Source of the DNA: Methanobacteriota archaeon
GTDB taxonomy: Archaea > Thermoplasmatota > E2 > JACPAO01 > JAHWKR01
Reading direction: 5' to 3'
DNA: 64,000 nt
NCBI GenBank assembly: GCA_019347805.1
Contig: JAHWKR010000006.1
Location: forward strand, 25,142 to 89,141
Shown here: positions 17,916-27,302 of the stretch, piece by piece
Numbering within the stretch: position 1 is the stretch's first letter
Layout: each line of letters begins with the position of its first letter
Position numbers and translations under genes: made by a program
The notes under the pieces: model-generated
What the model was told of the DNA's origin: nothing
What the model saw: the letters and a program-made list of their open reading frames with translations, nothing else
Database searches by the model: none

Positions 17916-18263
17916 GTGACCTGGGAGCTTCCTGAGCCGGATACGGAATACGCCCTCGCGGTGCAGCTGGTGGCCCAGCCGGCGCGGACCCAATTGGACA
18001 TCCTCGAAGCCCTCATGGGCGAACCCAAGACCTTCAGCGAGATCGCTCCCTTGCTGAAGGGTCGGAACAACAACGTGCTCACGAAGGCGCTGCGTGCCCT
18101 CAGGAACAAGGGCTTGATCCAGACCGGCCTCCGCGACGACCTCAAGACCAAGACCTATCGACTCACGTCGCTCGGCAAGCTCGTCATCCTCCGGAGCCAC
18201 GAGATGATCCCCCATCAGGAGAGCATCGAGGCGTACCGGCGCGGTGTCGGTGCCTCGGCATGA
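17916..18263 (+). CDS. Winged-helix transcriptional regulator
   Basis: 115 residues from the GTG at 17916, supported by the promoter spacing. A wHTH domain covers most of the protein: QPARTQLDILEALMG, then FSEIAPLLKGRNNNVLTKALRALRNKGLI and a wing ending YRLTSLGK. It resembles HxlR/MarR-type regulators. It may bind the 16-bp palindrome in its own promoter. It overlaps the next gene by 4 nt, so the two form an operon. The effector is unknown. Confidence 0.82.
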   Translation: MTWELPEPDTEYALAVQLVAQPARTQLDILEALMGEPKTFSEIAPLLKGRNNNVLTKALRALRNKGLIQTGLRDDLKTKTYRLTSLGKLVILRSHEMIPHQESIEAYRRGVGASA

Positions 18264-18685
18264 ACCACGATTTTGCTGCCGTCGTGCGCCGTCATTGGAA
18301 GGACACGGCGGGTTACCTGGTCGCCGGCCGGGAACCTTGCATCAAGATCGCCCGTGACGAAGTGCGTCTCGTGAAAAGGCGGCTGACCTTCGTCGGTCAC
18401 GAAGGGCTGTCAGACCTGCGACCGGAGGGGTCCTGGTTCATGGCGGTCGTCGTCTGCACGGATGACGGGCTGGATCGCATAGCGGAATGGGCCCATGACA
18501 ACGATGCGAAACGGATCCACTTCTATCTCCACGCCGACGCTGATGCTGCACAGTTGATGCCTTGGCGGGATGCGGGTCTGCCGCTGGACCACATCACAGA
18601 AGGCATCACGTCATGGCGAGGACTCCACAAGCTCTTGGGGATGGACCTGAACATGCAGGTCTACGACGACCACCGACCGGGGTGA
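18260..18685 (+). CDS. Conserved-looking hypothetical protein in HTH operon
   Basis: 141 residues, starting with an ATGA overlap on the regulator gene. The composition is that of a soluble alpha/beta protein, with strands WFMAVVVCTDDGL and KRIHFYLHADAD. No membrane segment, signal or catalytic motif is recognised. The tight coupling implies that it works with the regulator, perhaps as a ligand-binding partner or the target of control. Confidence 0.7.
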   Translation: MNHDFAAVVRRHWKDTAGYLVAGREPCIKIARDEVRLVKRRLTFVGHEGLSDLRPEGSWFMAVVVCTDDGLDRIAEWAHDNDAKRIHFYLHADADAAQLMPWRDAGLPLDHITEGITSWRGLHKLLGMDLNMQVYDDHRPG

Positions 18686-18697
18686 CCGGGCCCTCCC

Positions 18698-21600
18698 TCA
18701 CCCATCCAACAATCCGACCGCCGGCGCCTCGCCTTCGAGGCTGAACCCGAACCGGTAGACGGAGGGAGCGAGATGCGAGATCCGGAGGTAGTAGTCCCCG
18801 GTGTAGGGCAGGTCCAGGACGATCGGTCCGCTGTTGAACGGTAGGTGCGCGTAAGAGCACGCGCTTTCCAGGCTGGCACCGTCGGCGTCCATGACATAGT
18901 AGCAGCCGAGGTTCCCCTCGCTCATGCCTTGGAAGGTCTGGCCGGCCGCCCCGGTGAAGAGGTAGGTGTCGAAGGTGTCGACCAGGAATCCGTGCGAGGT
19001 GCCGTTGTACGCGATGTCCGGTCGTATTGTCGGGGACGCGGAGCCGCCGTTCGGTGCGTCACGGCCGCTCCCAGCGTCGTCTTGCGGTACGGGTACGAGG
19101 TCGTAGTCGGGCTGGGGGCAATCCTCGGGCGCTCCGGTGGGCGAGGCGTACCAGTGGTCGTCCGGGTGCTGCACGTGGAACGGGTAATCGTTGGCTCCAT
19201 AGGGGGTGTCGAGGAGGAACCGGCTCATGGTGATGGCGAAGCTCTCGACGTCGAGCGTCGAGACGCACTTGTCGTGCGTTTGATCGGTGTAGGCCATGAT
19301 GTCATGGACCGGGACGTTGGGCGTGGTGTGGTCGAGGGCGTCGCCGACATGGCCGATCGTGAGGCAGTGGCCGAACTCATGCGCGACGAGGTCGTAGAGC
19401 CCGAAGATGTCGAACGTGCCGGGCGCGGGGTCGATGGCGCCGTTCACGGCGAAGCAGATCGGACCGCCCCCTTCGCAGTCTGTCCTGTACGTGCCGCTCC
19501 GGTCGTCGTGGTGGCTGTCGAAGCCGGGGATGGCGGACCAGTGCTCGAACGAGGCGAGCGGGTTGGGTTGTCCATGGCAAGGGCCTTTCCTGCCGAAGAC
19601 GAACTCGACGGGATCGACACCGATGCCAATGCCTCCCACGGGGTTCGAGGCGACGACGACGATCTCGGGGTCCCACAGGGGATTGCTGCTGATGTTGTCG
19701 CGCGGGAAGATGTCGAAGTCGACGCCGTCGCTGAGCCAGTCAAGGCCCATCTGGGGGGCCAGGGTGTCGATGCCTTCGGCCCACATCTCGACAGCTTGGC
19801 GCATGACGCGTAGGTCGCGTTCCGCGGACGGGCTCGCAGGGGGAAGGATGAGCACGTCGATGTCGGGTGTGTCCAGGACGTTGAGGTCGGTCCGCATGTA
19901 GTAGCAGACCGGGTCGTAGCCTTCGTCGCGGTGGCTCGTGCAGCCTTCAGGGAGCGGCGTCGCGTCGCCATGTTGTGGCTTGGCGTCCGTCGCGGCCGGG
20001 TAGAGCCGGACCTCCGGCAGGGTGTGATTCAGCGTGAAGGCGAAGCGGTAGGCGGAGGCCACGGTGCTCTCGACCATGAGGTAATAGTCACCGCTGTAGG
20101 GCAGCTCGAGGAAGAGGGACTCCGGGCCGAGTGCTGTTCGGGTGAAGCCACAATCGGATCGTAGCGGGGTGCCGTCGGTGTCGAGGAGCCTGTAGCAGCC
20201 CTCATGTCCGTCGGACCGGCTTTCGAAGACCTCGCCGGCCGTCCCGTTCAGGTGGTAGACGTCGAGGAGGTCCAACGGGTAGCCCGCCGCCGAACCCTCG
20301 TAGACCACGTCCGGTTCGACCGTGATCTCCTTGTTGATCCGGCCGGGGGCATCGCGGCCGCTACCCGCGTCGTTCTGCATGGGGTCGCCCAACTGGTCCC
20401 ACGGAAGGAGCCCCAACTCGGGCTCCGGTCCGTCGAGGGAGAACCCGAACCGGTAGTACGAGGGCGCCACGTGTTCGACGCGGAAGAAGTAGTCCCCGGT
20501 GTGGGGCAGCACGACGTGGATCGGTCCTGAGTTGAACCGAGTGTGGGCGTAGGAGCAGCCGAAGGCATCGATCGAGTCGTTCTGCGCATCGATGAGTTCG
20601 TAGCATCCGACGTTCCCGTCCGCCCAACCGCGGAAGATCTGGCCGGCGCTGCCGTTCAGGTAATAGGTGTCGTGGCCGTCGATGATAGGGCCTGTCGAGT
20701 TGCCTTCGTAGACGACATCGGGATGGATCCGGATGCCTTTGATCAGGTCGTCCGGCGCGTCACGGCCGCTGCCAGCGTCGTCCTGCACACTGTCTTGCAC
20801 GTCGTTCCACGGGACGAGGCGTACTTCCGGCTCCGCCCCGTCGAGGGAGAAACCGAACCGGTAGTAGGCGGGCGCCGAGTGTTGCACACGGAAGAAGTAG
20901 TCCCCGGTATGGGGCAGCACGACGTGGATCGGTCCCGTGTTGGACGGGGCGTGCACATAGGAGCAGGCGTAGGCGTCGATCGAGTCGTTCTGGGCATCGA
21001 TGAGTTCGTAGCATCCGACGTTCCCGTCGGCCCAGCCGCGGAAGACCTGTCCGGCGCTGCCGTTCAGGTAGTAGGTGTCGTACGCATCCGTGTGACGGCC
21101 TGTCGAGGTGCCTTCATAGACGATGTCCGGTCGGATCCGGATGTCTCTGGTCAGGTCGTCCGGCGCGTCGCGGCCGCTGCCGGCGTCGTCCTGCGGCACC
21201 GGGTCGCCGTCGACCGATACGGTCCGCACGTCGGGCGGGGGACCGTCGAAGGCGAAGGCGAAGCGGTAGTCGGCGGGCGCCAGGTGTTCGACGCGGAAAT
21301 AGTAGTCGCCCGTGTATGGGAGGTCGTAGACGATCGGCCCTGAGTTGGCCGGGGCGTCCAGGTAGGAACAAGCGCCCATGAGCAGTCGCCCTGTTGCGTT
21401 GAAGAGTCGGTAACATCCAGCGTTCCCGTCCGCCCAACCTTCGAACGTCTGGCCTGCGGTCCCGTTGAGGTGGTACACGTCCGCGTGGTCCCACGTCGGA
21501 CCCGGCGAGGAGCCGGCGTAGACGATGCCCGGCAGGATCGAGATCTCTTGGCGGAAACCGTCCGGGGCGTCCTTTCCGCTCCCGGCATCGTCCTGCGGAA

Positions 21601-21703
21601 GCGGACCCTCTTCGGCGCTCGCGGGGGTGATCGACGCGAAGAGGAAAAGGAGCACGAGGGCTATTGTCGAGGTACGGTCTCGAAGGGTCACCAGCACAGC
21701 CAC
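18698..21703 (-). CDS. Secreted metzincin-like protease with five PPC-like repeats
   Basis: About 1001 residues. After a signal peptide come four repeats of about 125-135 residues (each with QDDAGSG.DAP, IVYEG, Y.LNG.AGQ.F.GWADGN.GCY and a YRF.F.LDG end), then a protease domain (about 590-860), then a fifth repeat. The zinc site is HEFGHCLTIGH (near residue 773), with a later Met-turn candidate, HDIMAYT. The usual metzincin Gly at position 8 of the motif is Thr, but all three His and the Glu are kept. The repeats look like pre-peptidase C-terminal domains. A shorter paralogue lies at 28175-29602. The GTG at 21703 or one at 21691 may be the start. Confidence 0.88.
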   Translation of the reverse strand: MAVLVTLRDRTSTIALVLLFLFASITPASAEEGPLPQDDAGSGKDAPDGFRQEISILPGIVYAGSSPGPTWDHADVYHLNGTAGQTFEGWADGNAGCYRLFNATGRLLMGACSYLDAPANSGPIVYDLPYTGDYYFRVEHLAPADYRFAFAFDGPPPDVRTVSVDGDPVPQDDAGSGRDAPDDLTRDIRIRPDIVYEGTSTGRHTDAYDTYYLNGSAGQVFRGWADGNVGCYELIDAQNDSIDAYACSYVHAPSNTGPIHVVLPHTGDYFFRVQHSAPAYYRFGFSLDGAEPEVRLVPWNDVQDSVQDDAGSGRDAPDDLIKGIRIHPDVVYEGNSTGPIIDGHDTYYLNGSAGQIFRGWADGNVGCYELIDAQNDSIDAFGCSYAHTRFNSGPIHVVLPHTGDYFFRVEHVAPSYYRFGFSLDGPEPELGLLPWDQLGDPMQNDAGSGRDAPGRINKEITVEPDVVYEGSAAGYPLDLLDVYHLNGTAGEVFESRSDGHEGCYRLLDTDGTPLRSDCGFTRTALGPESLFLELPYSGDYYLMVESTVASAYRFAFTLNHTLPEVRLYPAATDAKPQHGDATPLPEGCTSHRDEGYDPVCYYMRTDLNVLDTPDIDVLILPPASPSAERDLRVMRQAVEMWAEGIDTLAPQMGLDWLSDGVDFDIFPRDNISSNPLWDPEIVVVASNPVGGIGIGVDPVEFVFGRKGPCHGQPNPLASFEHWSAIPGFDSHHDDRSGTYRTDCEGGGPICFAVNGAIDPAPGTFDIFGLYDLVAHEFGHCLTIGHVGDALDHTTPNVPVHDIMAYTDQTHDKCVSTLDVESFAITMSRFLLDTPYGANDYPFHVQHPDDHWYASPTGAPEDCPQPDYDLVPVPQDDAGSGRDAPNGGSASPTIRPDIAYNGTSHGFLVDTFDTYLFTGAAGQTFQGMSEGNLGCYYVMDADGASLESACSYAHLPFNSGPIVLDLPYTGDYYLRISHLAPSVYRFGFSLEGEAPAVGLLDG

Positions 21704-21736
21704 CGGGGGCAGGAATGATAAGGGGGGTTATAGGGT

Positions 21737-22057
21737 TTGGCCGGTTTTTCTGTGGCCTTCGTCACATGGGCGGGAGGCGTGCCCCCGGGGGACACGAAGA
21801 CCCCCCAAGACGACACACGTAAGTTGGACCACTTGCTCCCCATCTGCGTGACCGACTGGCTTCCGATCGTCGGCGTGGCGATGGCGGGCGTCTTCACCAC
21901 GATGGCCTTGGCAGGTCGAGCGCTTCAGGCGACGACGACGGGTGCGTCTTTGGATCTGAGGACGACGCGTCTCGCTTTTTGGATCACGGTCGCACTCACG
22001 GCGGGGCTCTACGGGCTCTACCTCGTTTTCGACGAGTCGTGGCTCTGGTACGCCTAG
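21737..22057 (+). CDS. Small membrane protein
   Basis: Up to 106 residues with two clear hydrophobic helices (PIVGVAMAGVFTTMALAG and LAFWITVALTAGLYGLYLVF) joined by a short polar loop. The start is uncertain: a TTG at 21737, a GTG at 21752 or a later one. The hydrophilic stretch between residues 14 and 35 is poorly supported. Divergent from the metalloprotease gene. The function is unknown. Confidence 0.45.
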   Translation: MAGFSVAFVTWAGGVPPGDTKTPQDDTRKLDHLLPICVTDWLPIVGVAMAGVFTTMALAGRALQATTTGASLDLRTTRLAFWITVALTAGLYGLYLVFDESWLWYA

Positions 22058-22066
22058 GGCGCCGAT

Positions 22067-23239
22067 TCAGCGGGTTCCTTCATCCGCGCGCCCACAATAG
22101 GCGAGGACCGAAGCGAACAGGATCTTGGCGAGTCTTACCACGGATTCTCCATCGACCCATTCCCCGTCCGTGTGCATCCCGCCACCCGTGGGGCCGATGA
22201 TGACCGATTCTATTCCTGCCGCGCCGAGGATGGCCGAGTCTTCCCACCAGGGATGGGCGATCGTTTTCGCTGGTTCGTTGCGGACTTCTGTCGCTGCTTT
22301 GAGGACCGTCTGGACGAGGTCCGCTTCGGGGTCGATGGAATAGGGCGCGCGCCATTGGACCGCTTCGACCGTGGCCTGGAAGTCCGGGACCTTGTTCCTG
22401 AATCTCTCGAGGATCGCTTCCAGTTCGGCCAGGATGCTCTCCATCGTCTGTCCCGGGACCGTGCGGCACTCCAGGTTCAAGGTGCAATGGTCCGCATAGA
22501 CGAAAAGCTGCCGCCCACCCGACAGGAGGGGGACATGCAGGGTGGCCGAGTCGAGAAGGGGGTGCTTCTTTCTCTGGCGCCACTCTTGTTGTAGCTCGTG
22601 CAAGGCCATGAGGACGTGGCCCATGTGCAAGTTGGCGTCGATGCCGATGTCGGAGCGGCCGCCGTGGGCGGCTTGGCCTTTTGTCTCGATCTGGAAGGCA
22701 CCGAAACCGCGGTGGGCGATGACGACATCCAGGTCGCTCGGCTCGAGAACGATCGCGGCGTCGGTCTTGACCTGTTCGATGAGTCGTTCTGTGCCGATGC
22801 TTTCATGTTCCTCGTCGGCGACGAACGCCAAGACGAGGTCGCCCTTTAGCTGGACTTGTGCGTCCGCGATGAGTTTGGCTACTGCGATGGCCGCTGCCAC
22901 GCCGCCCTTCGTGTCCTGGGTGCCGCGTCCGTGCACCTTTCCGTCGCGGATCTTGGCGCCGTAGGGGTCCGGCATACCCTCCGTCCCGACCGTATCCAGG
23001 TGGACGTTGATCATCAGGGATTTTCCTCCGCCTGTGCCTGGCCATCTGGCTACCACGTTCGCGCGTGGCTTGCCCAGGTCCTGGACGTCCGCCTGCCAGC
23101 CGAAGCCCCTCAGGACACCGGTGATGTGGTGCGCCAGTTCCCACTCCCCCGGGCCACCCTCCTCCAGCCCAGGATTGCGGGAATCGATGCCGACGACCTC
23201 CTGGAGGGTCTTCAGAGTGAAAGCCGGGTCGATCTGCAT
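22067..23239 (-). CDS. M20-family metallopeptidase/deacylase (ArgE/DapE-like)
   Basis: 390 residues from the ATG at 23239. Zinc ligands and catalytic residues of the M20 family are visible: NVHLDTV, GRGTQDTKGG, the catalytic Glu pair in ADEEHES, a Glu in LEPSDLD, and a C-terminal His in GGGMHTDGEW. The dimerisation lid domain lies between (QAAHGGRSDIGIDANLHM). It would cleave N-acyl amino acids or small peptides in the cytoplasm. The frame stays open for 95 more codons upstream, but these lack family similarity and run into the foreign island, so they are not included. Confidence 0.92.
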   Translation of the reverse strand: MQIDPAFTLKTLQEVVGIDSRNPGLEEGGPGEWELAHHITGVLRGFGWQADVQDLGKPRANVVARWPGTGGGKSLMINVHLDTVGTEGMPDPYGAKIRDGKVHGRGTQDTKGGVAAAIAVAKLIADAQVQLKGDLVLAFVADEEHESIGTERLIEQVKTDAAIVLEPSDLDVVIAHRGFGAFQIETKGQAAHGGRSDIGIDANLHMGHVLMALHELQQEWRQRKKHPLLDSATLHVPLLSGGRQLFVYADHCTLNLECRTVPGQTMESILAELEAILERFRNKVPDFQATVEAVQWRAPYSIDPEADLVQTVLKAATEVRNEPAKTIAHPWWEDSAILGAAGIESVIIGPTGGGMHTDGEWVDGESVVRLAKILFASVLAYCGRADEGTR

Positions 23240-23491
23240 GGGAGAGGCTCCTGGGTGGGACCTGTTGTCCCGGTGCGGGAGACCGGGTGGGTTCAAGAGG
23301 GTATCTTGGAAAAGGGGTCTGTTTTGCTGTTCACGCCTCAATCTCTTCTTAGGTCGCGTCCACCAATCCGGGTCGCTCAGCGGCGCTCGCTGTTCCTCTT
23401 GATAGATTCGAAGCCGATTTTTCTCTGCGGGAGTGAATAGCCATTCAGTCTGATTCGACAAGATTATGCACATTGGTCTGGTGGCTTCTAT

Positions 23492-25153
23492 GTGCCATCC
23501 CTCCCGGAGAGGCCGGCCGAGCATCAGCTAGCAGCCGAAGCTGAGCTGAAACTTCGGAGCGTCTTACCCTATGACTGGACTCTTCAAAAAATCGAGGATG
23601 ATTACGGCATCGATTTCCTACTTGAGGTATTCGAGGATGGGCAAACCACCGGACGAATTCTCCTTATACAACTGAAGGGGATCTCACAGGTTCGGACGGA
23701 TTCACCTTCTGTTTCCGTACGGCTCAAATCGAGCACTTTGCAATACTTCACTCAATTGCCATTGCCCTGCATCCTTGTGGTGTGGGATGCACGTAATGAG
23801 CGCCTTTTGTGGTCGCATGTTCAGGACCAGATCCTTGAGCAGGTAAAGAGTGACGGTCCTGAATGGTTCAATGCCAAGACACGGGTCGTTCGGATGAAGG
23901 GAGAAGACCGTATTACGGGTCAAGAGGATTTTCGGAAAGTAGCTGCTCGTCTTCCCTTTCCTGGATCGAGGTATCAATCGGAAATACAGGCTTTGATCAG
24001 CCAGCGGCAGCGAACTGTGACTGCGCAGTTGGTTCGCCTCCTGTCGCAAAATGCAGCACCACTTTCTCTTAAGGAAGCCTCAGAGCAACTTCGTAAGAAC
24101 GGGGTCGCCAACTGCTCAGTTGAAGAGATCGCGATGACTGTGGAGACATATGGATGCGCCCTCCTTCGCTGTACTGGTGGTTCATTGTCACTGTGTCCGA
24201 TGAATGTCGCTGGATTGGTCGCAGGCATCGATTGTCTGGGGGACCAAGCTCTGGAATTACCCGGACTAAAGGAATCCGGGGGATTCGATTCGTACTATAT
24301 GGGGAACATAGTGGCGATCAATGTAGTGACAGGTCGATTAACGTATCGCTTCATGAATCGACTCAGGATTCTCAATCCACGTCTTTTTATGGAATCTGTG
24401 CGTGCTATGATGATTCTGGCCCCGTCAAATTGCCAGCAATTGGAAGGGGTTCGGGTTGATACGCGGGTTGGTCCGAATGACGAAGGTCGCTTCGTATCTC
24501 ATCATGAAGTCAGGTTCGTGGACCCTGCTATTGCGGCACTCCTTGAAGGAGTAGACCGAACAGCGGATGCATGGTTCGAATTTGTTGGAACTGATGAATT
24601 CGGCTACCTTGTAGAGATGGAAGCCCTGGAACGACCGTCTTCAGAGGGCGCCGCACTAATCACGAATGAGGCACGGGATGAAAAAGGAGGCATGCGCTTC
24701 ACATTGGTACAACGGACTCAAGCCAAGCGAGTGCGTGCAATCCGTGTCGCTCATGTCTTGCGCAAGGATCAGGTCTTATGGAAAGTATGGATGCCTGCAT
24801 CCGAGCCTACCCGACCTGAAATTACCATTGGCAAAAAGAAATTCGCTATAGTGGGTGGGCCACCTGGATATGGTAATTCTTTGTCTGGTCAAATTCGGCC
24901 CGATGGCAAAGGAGAACGCATGATCATAGATGGTTATGTCCTGCTTGAGACCCATTTCGGTATTGACCTCGATGACTCACACATGCCGCCTGAGGTAAGG
25001 GAGTTCCTCTTGGTCAACGATCAAGATCCTGCAAGTTTAAAAATATTATTCTTGTACCCATCCTTGATCAGAAAACCTTTACCCGATCCAGTTTTGACCG
25101 TCCTTCGTGGCCGCTACGAGGAGGTTATAGTTGAACCGATACTACAGGATTAG
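23492..25153 (+). CDS. DUF4365 (PD-(D/E)XK nuclease-like) protein
   Basis: 553 residues. The N-terminal 150 residues match DUF4365: PAEHQLAAEAELKLRS, then EDDYGIDFLLEV with Asp41 and LLIQLKG with Gln60-x-Lys62, the D...QxK core of PD-(D/E)XK nucleases. The C-terminal 400 residues are not recognised. Codon use is visibly more AT-rich than in flanking genes. It converges with the restriction-like endonuclease gene (4-base overlap) and so belongs to the same defence-type island. It may be an additional nuclease or effector; no direct role is shown by the sequence. Confidence 0.75.
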   Translation: MPSLPERPAEHQLAAEAELKLRSVLPYDWTLQKIEDDYGIDFLLEVFEDGQTTGRILLIQLKGISQVRTDSPSVSVRLKSSTLQYFTQLPLPCILVVWDARNERLLWSHVQDQILEQVKSDGPEWFNAKTRVVRMKGEDRITGQEDFRKVAARLPFPGSRYQSEIQALISQRQRTVTAQLVRLLSQNAAPLSLKEASEQLRKNGVANCSVEEIAMTVETYGCALLRCTGGSLSLCPMNVAGLVAGIDCLGDQALELPGLKESGGFDSYYMGNIVAINVVTGRLTYRFMNRLRILNPRLFMESVRAMMILAPSNCQQLEGVRVDTRVGPNDEGRFVSHHEVRFVDPAIAALLEGVDRTADAWFEFVGTDEFGYLVEMEALERPSSEGAALITNEARDEKGGMRFTLVQRTQAKRVRAIRVAHVLRKDQVLWKVWMPASEPTRPEITIGKKKFAIVGGPPGYGNSLSGQIRPDGKGERMIIDGYVLLETHFGIDLDDSHMPPEVREFLLVNDQDPASLKILFLYPSLIRKPLPDPVLTVLRGRYEEVIVEPILQD

Positions 25154-25971
25154 TTCTTTCCGTCATCAGTCCTAAGTCGCTTGTATTGTTCAAGGTCCTC
25201 GTCCGAGATATCATCATGCGCAACAAGCCTATAGTGGCACTCTTTGATGATGACCACTTTTCCCGCTTGCTCGCCGAATTGGAACAATGCGACCACTCCA
25301 TCTGACATAAATTGCGCTGCGACTGGTACGCATATAGCTTCCGATAAGTGCTTCTTGTCACGGCAAACTGCCAGATCCTGTTCAATTTGAACCACACTTA
25401 ATCGGTCATTCCCTCCTTTTGCCTGAACGGGTATAGCGTAATTGATACCTCGACCGTCGACTCCCACATATAACTCGTCAGTTTCGACCTGACCGATTCC
25501 AGATGCTGTCGTTCGTAAGTGATTCTGAAGCGAGTAGCACGTAATCCCGGTAAAAATATCGATTAATCTGTTATAGCGGACAATTGCCAATAGCGCCTGT
25601 TCGTCTGACATTGCATACCGTTTCACGATTTCGGGAGTAGAATCGGGAATCTTTGTGACCATCAAGTTGGGGTTAGGAGATAGGTCAATATCGTCGACTA
25701 AAGCAAAGCAATATTTCCCGCGGCCAATTAATCGGATAATCCAGCGTTTCCCCTTTGGCCGTGTTGATTGAATTTTTTGAGGCATATCTTTGCGAAAGCG
25801 GTAAGCGCTGACAACATCCCCTAAGTTTGCTGGGATCTTTAATCCCAAGGACTGCGCAGCAGCCGGGATATCATCGCGATCAAAAAGAATTTCTGTTTGG
25901 CCAGCTTTATATCGATCTGTAAAAATCTTTTCAATAATTGCTTCGTAGACATTGGTATTTTGTTTGGGCAT
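25150..25971 (-). CDS. PD-(D/E)XK-like restriction endonuclease
   Basis: 273 residues from the ATG at 25971, chosen because it follows the methyltransferase stop by 5 nt; the ATG at 25986 would overlap it. The catalytic core is near residues 163-185: VETDELYVGVDG followed by IPVQAKGGND, the E...QxK pattern. The N-terminal part (residues 1-120) probably holds target recognition. Together with the methyltransferase it looks like a type II restriction-modification pair. Composition is AT-rich compared with the host. The recognition site cannot be read from the sequence. Confidence 0.75.
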   Translation of the reverse strand: MPKQNTNVYEAIIEKIFTDRYKAGQTEILFDRDDIPAAAQSLGLKIPANLGDVVSAYRFRKDMPQKIQSTRPKGKRWIIRLIGRGKYCFALVDDIDLSPNPNLMVTKIPDSTPEIVKRYAMSDEQALLAIVRYNRLIDIFTGITCYSLQNHLRTTASGIGQVETDELYVGVDGRGINYAIPVQAKGGNDRLSVVQIEQDLAVCRDKKHLSEAICVPVAAQFMSDGVVALFQFGEQAGKVVIIKECHYRLVAHDDISDEDLEQYKRLRTDDGKN

Positions 25972-25976
25972 ACGCG

Positions 25977-27302
25977 CTACTTCCAAGAGAGGATAACTGC
26001 TTCTTCGTTTAGTCGTTCTCTTGTCACAGTCGAAAATCTCGTCCTAAACAAGTCTATCCCCTCAACATTGTAACCTAGATCTTTAGCAACTATCGCCAAG
26101 AGCTGACCTGTTGGAATTTTGATCCGGAAATATGAGGCTTGATCACCTACTACGTAAGCAAGTCTCCCACCTGGACGCATTTTCTGTGATAACTCTAGGA
26201 GATGTTTAGCCATTCCTCCAAAATATAATCGGGTGACTCGGGGGTACATCTTTTCGAATCCCGACGTTTTTCCGAGCTCGACCCGCTTTGATTCAATTTT
26301 ATCTGCTAAGTCACAAATTTCTGGGATGTGAGATATTAATCGGTCGTGTTGGTCGCTCTTGTAGACGTTGCGTGTATTTGATGCAAGGAGGCCCTGCTTT
26401 AATGCCCGAAGATCTGCTCGATTGCTCATGAAGCCAAGAAACACAGATTCCAGCCGCGTTGTCCGAGTATAATCCTTTTCATTCGGATACGGAGGCGACG
26501 TGATAACTGCGTCAACCGATGCGTCATCCAAAACGTCTAGTGTTCGCGCGTCACTCGGGAAGCATTCCGACACCGCTGTACTCCCACTCTTGACGGCCCT
26601 CAAGTCGGAGGTCATGGCTTGAATGGCAGCCTGCCAGTGCTTTGTCACTGGACTGTCATCCTTTTGACCCCGCACTCCAACTTCAGGACCGAAGTGAAGG
26701 TTGCTCGCGTGGTTCACAACCGCGGAAGCGAAGGCTAGGCGTTCATGTTCATAGTACTGGTCGTTGCGCAAGTCTTCGATAGTTTCGATGAGCCGCATCG
26801 CTCTGTGTAAGGGAACTGGAGAGATTGAATTCGTGAGAATCAATTTTTCCGCATCGGGAGGTAATTTTAACAGTTTTTCAGTCTTTACGCTGGTCGCCCT
26901 AAATTCCCCTTCTGGCACCAGGCCATCTTCAATCAGCGCATCTGTCGTCATCCTAGCGACAACATTGGCATGCCTTTGAAGGCCTTTTGGACTAACCTCC
27001 CACGAAGTCTTTACACGCGATGCAAAGTGAGCTACCGGATTAGCTTCCGTGCCTACGCTCCGGATGCCATTCTTCTTGCATTCTACAAGAGTTGTACCGG
27101 TTCCACAAAAAGGGTCGTACACGAGGTCGCCCGGACGCACCTTGAATTTTTCGAGGTAAAGCCGGACTAGATGAGGAGGGTATGAAAGTACAAACCGATA
27201 CCACCGATGAACGGGTAGATCCTCCGGGCGAATTTTGTTATCTTCGGCAATAGCGTTATGATCCGTCGGCCTGCTGTATTGTAGAGTCTGCTGCCTTCCC
27301 AT
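25977..27302 (-). CDS. Site-specific DNA methyltransferase (N4-cytosine or N6-adenine)
   Basis: 441 residues. The SAM-binding motif I (DPFCGTGTT, residues 63-71) comes first, and the catalytic motif IV (TSPPY, 268-272) follows about 200 residues later, with the presumed target-recognition part between them. TSPPY is usual for N4-cytosine enzymes. The C-terminal GGRLAYVVGDQ is a further Rossmann strand. It lies directly upstream of the endonuclease gene and would protect host DNA from it. AT-rich codon use marks recent transfer. Confidence 0.88.
   Translation of the reverse strand: MGRQQTLQYSRPTDHNAIAEDNKIRPEDLPVHRWYRFVLSYPPHLVRLYLEKFKVRPGDLVYDPFCGTGTTLVECKKNGIRSVGTEANPVAHFASRVKTSWEVSPKGLQRHANVVARMTTDALIEDGLVPEGEFRATSVKTEKLLKLPPDAEKLILTNSISPVPLHRAMRLIETIEDLRNDQYYEHERLAFASAVVNHASNLHFGPEVGVRGQKDDSPVTKHWQAAIQAMTSDLRAVKSGSTAVSECFPSDARTLDVLDDASVDAVITSPPYPNEKDYTRTTRLESVFLGFMSNRADLRALKQGLLASNTRNVYKSDQHDRLISHIPEICDLADKIESKRVELGKTSGFEKMYPRVTRLYFGGMAKHLLELSQKMRPGGRLAYVVGDQASYFRIKIPTGQLLAIVAKDLGYNVEGIDLFRTRFSTVTRERLNEEAVILSWK

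Noticed and set aside
23300..23480. Search for a tRNA or attachment site at the island's left edge
   Set aside because: No cloverleaf, direct repeat shared with 27303-27463, or integrase was found by eye.
23240..23524. 95-codon upstream extension of the M20 peptidase frame
   Set aside because: It has no similarity to M20 N-termini, overlaps the DUF4365 start and lies in AT-richer island DNA. The stop-free run is mildly surprising but not enough evidence.
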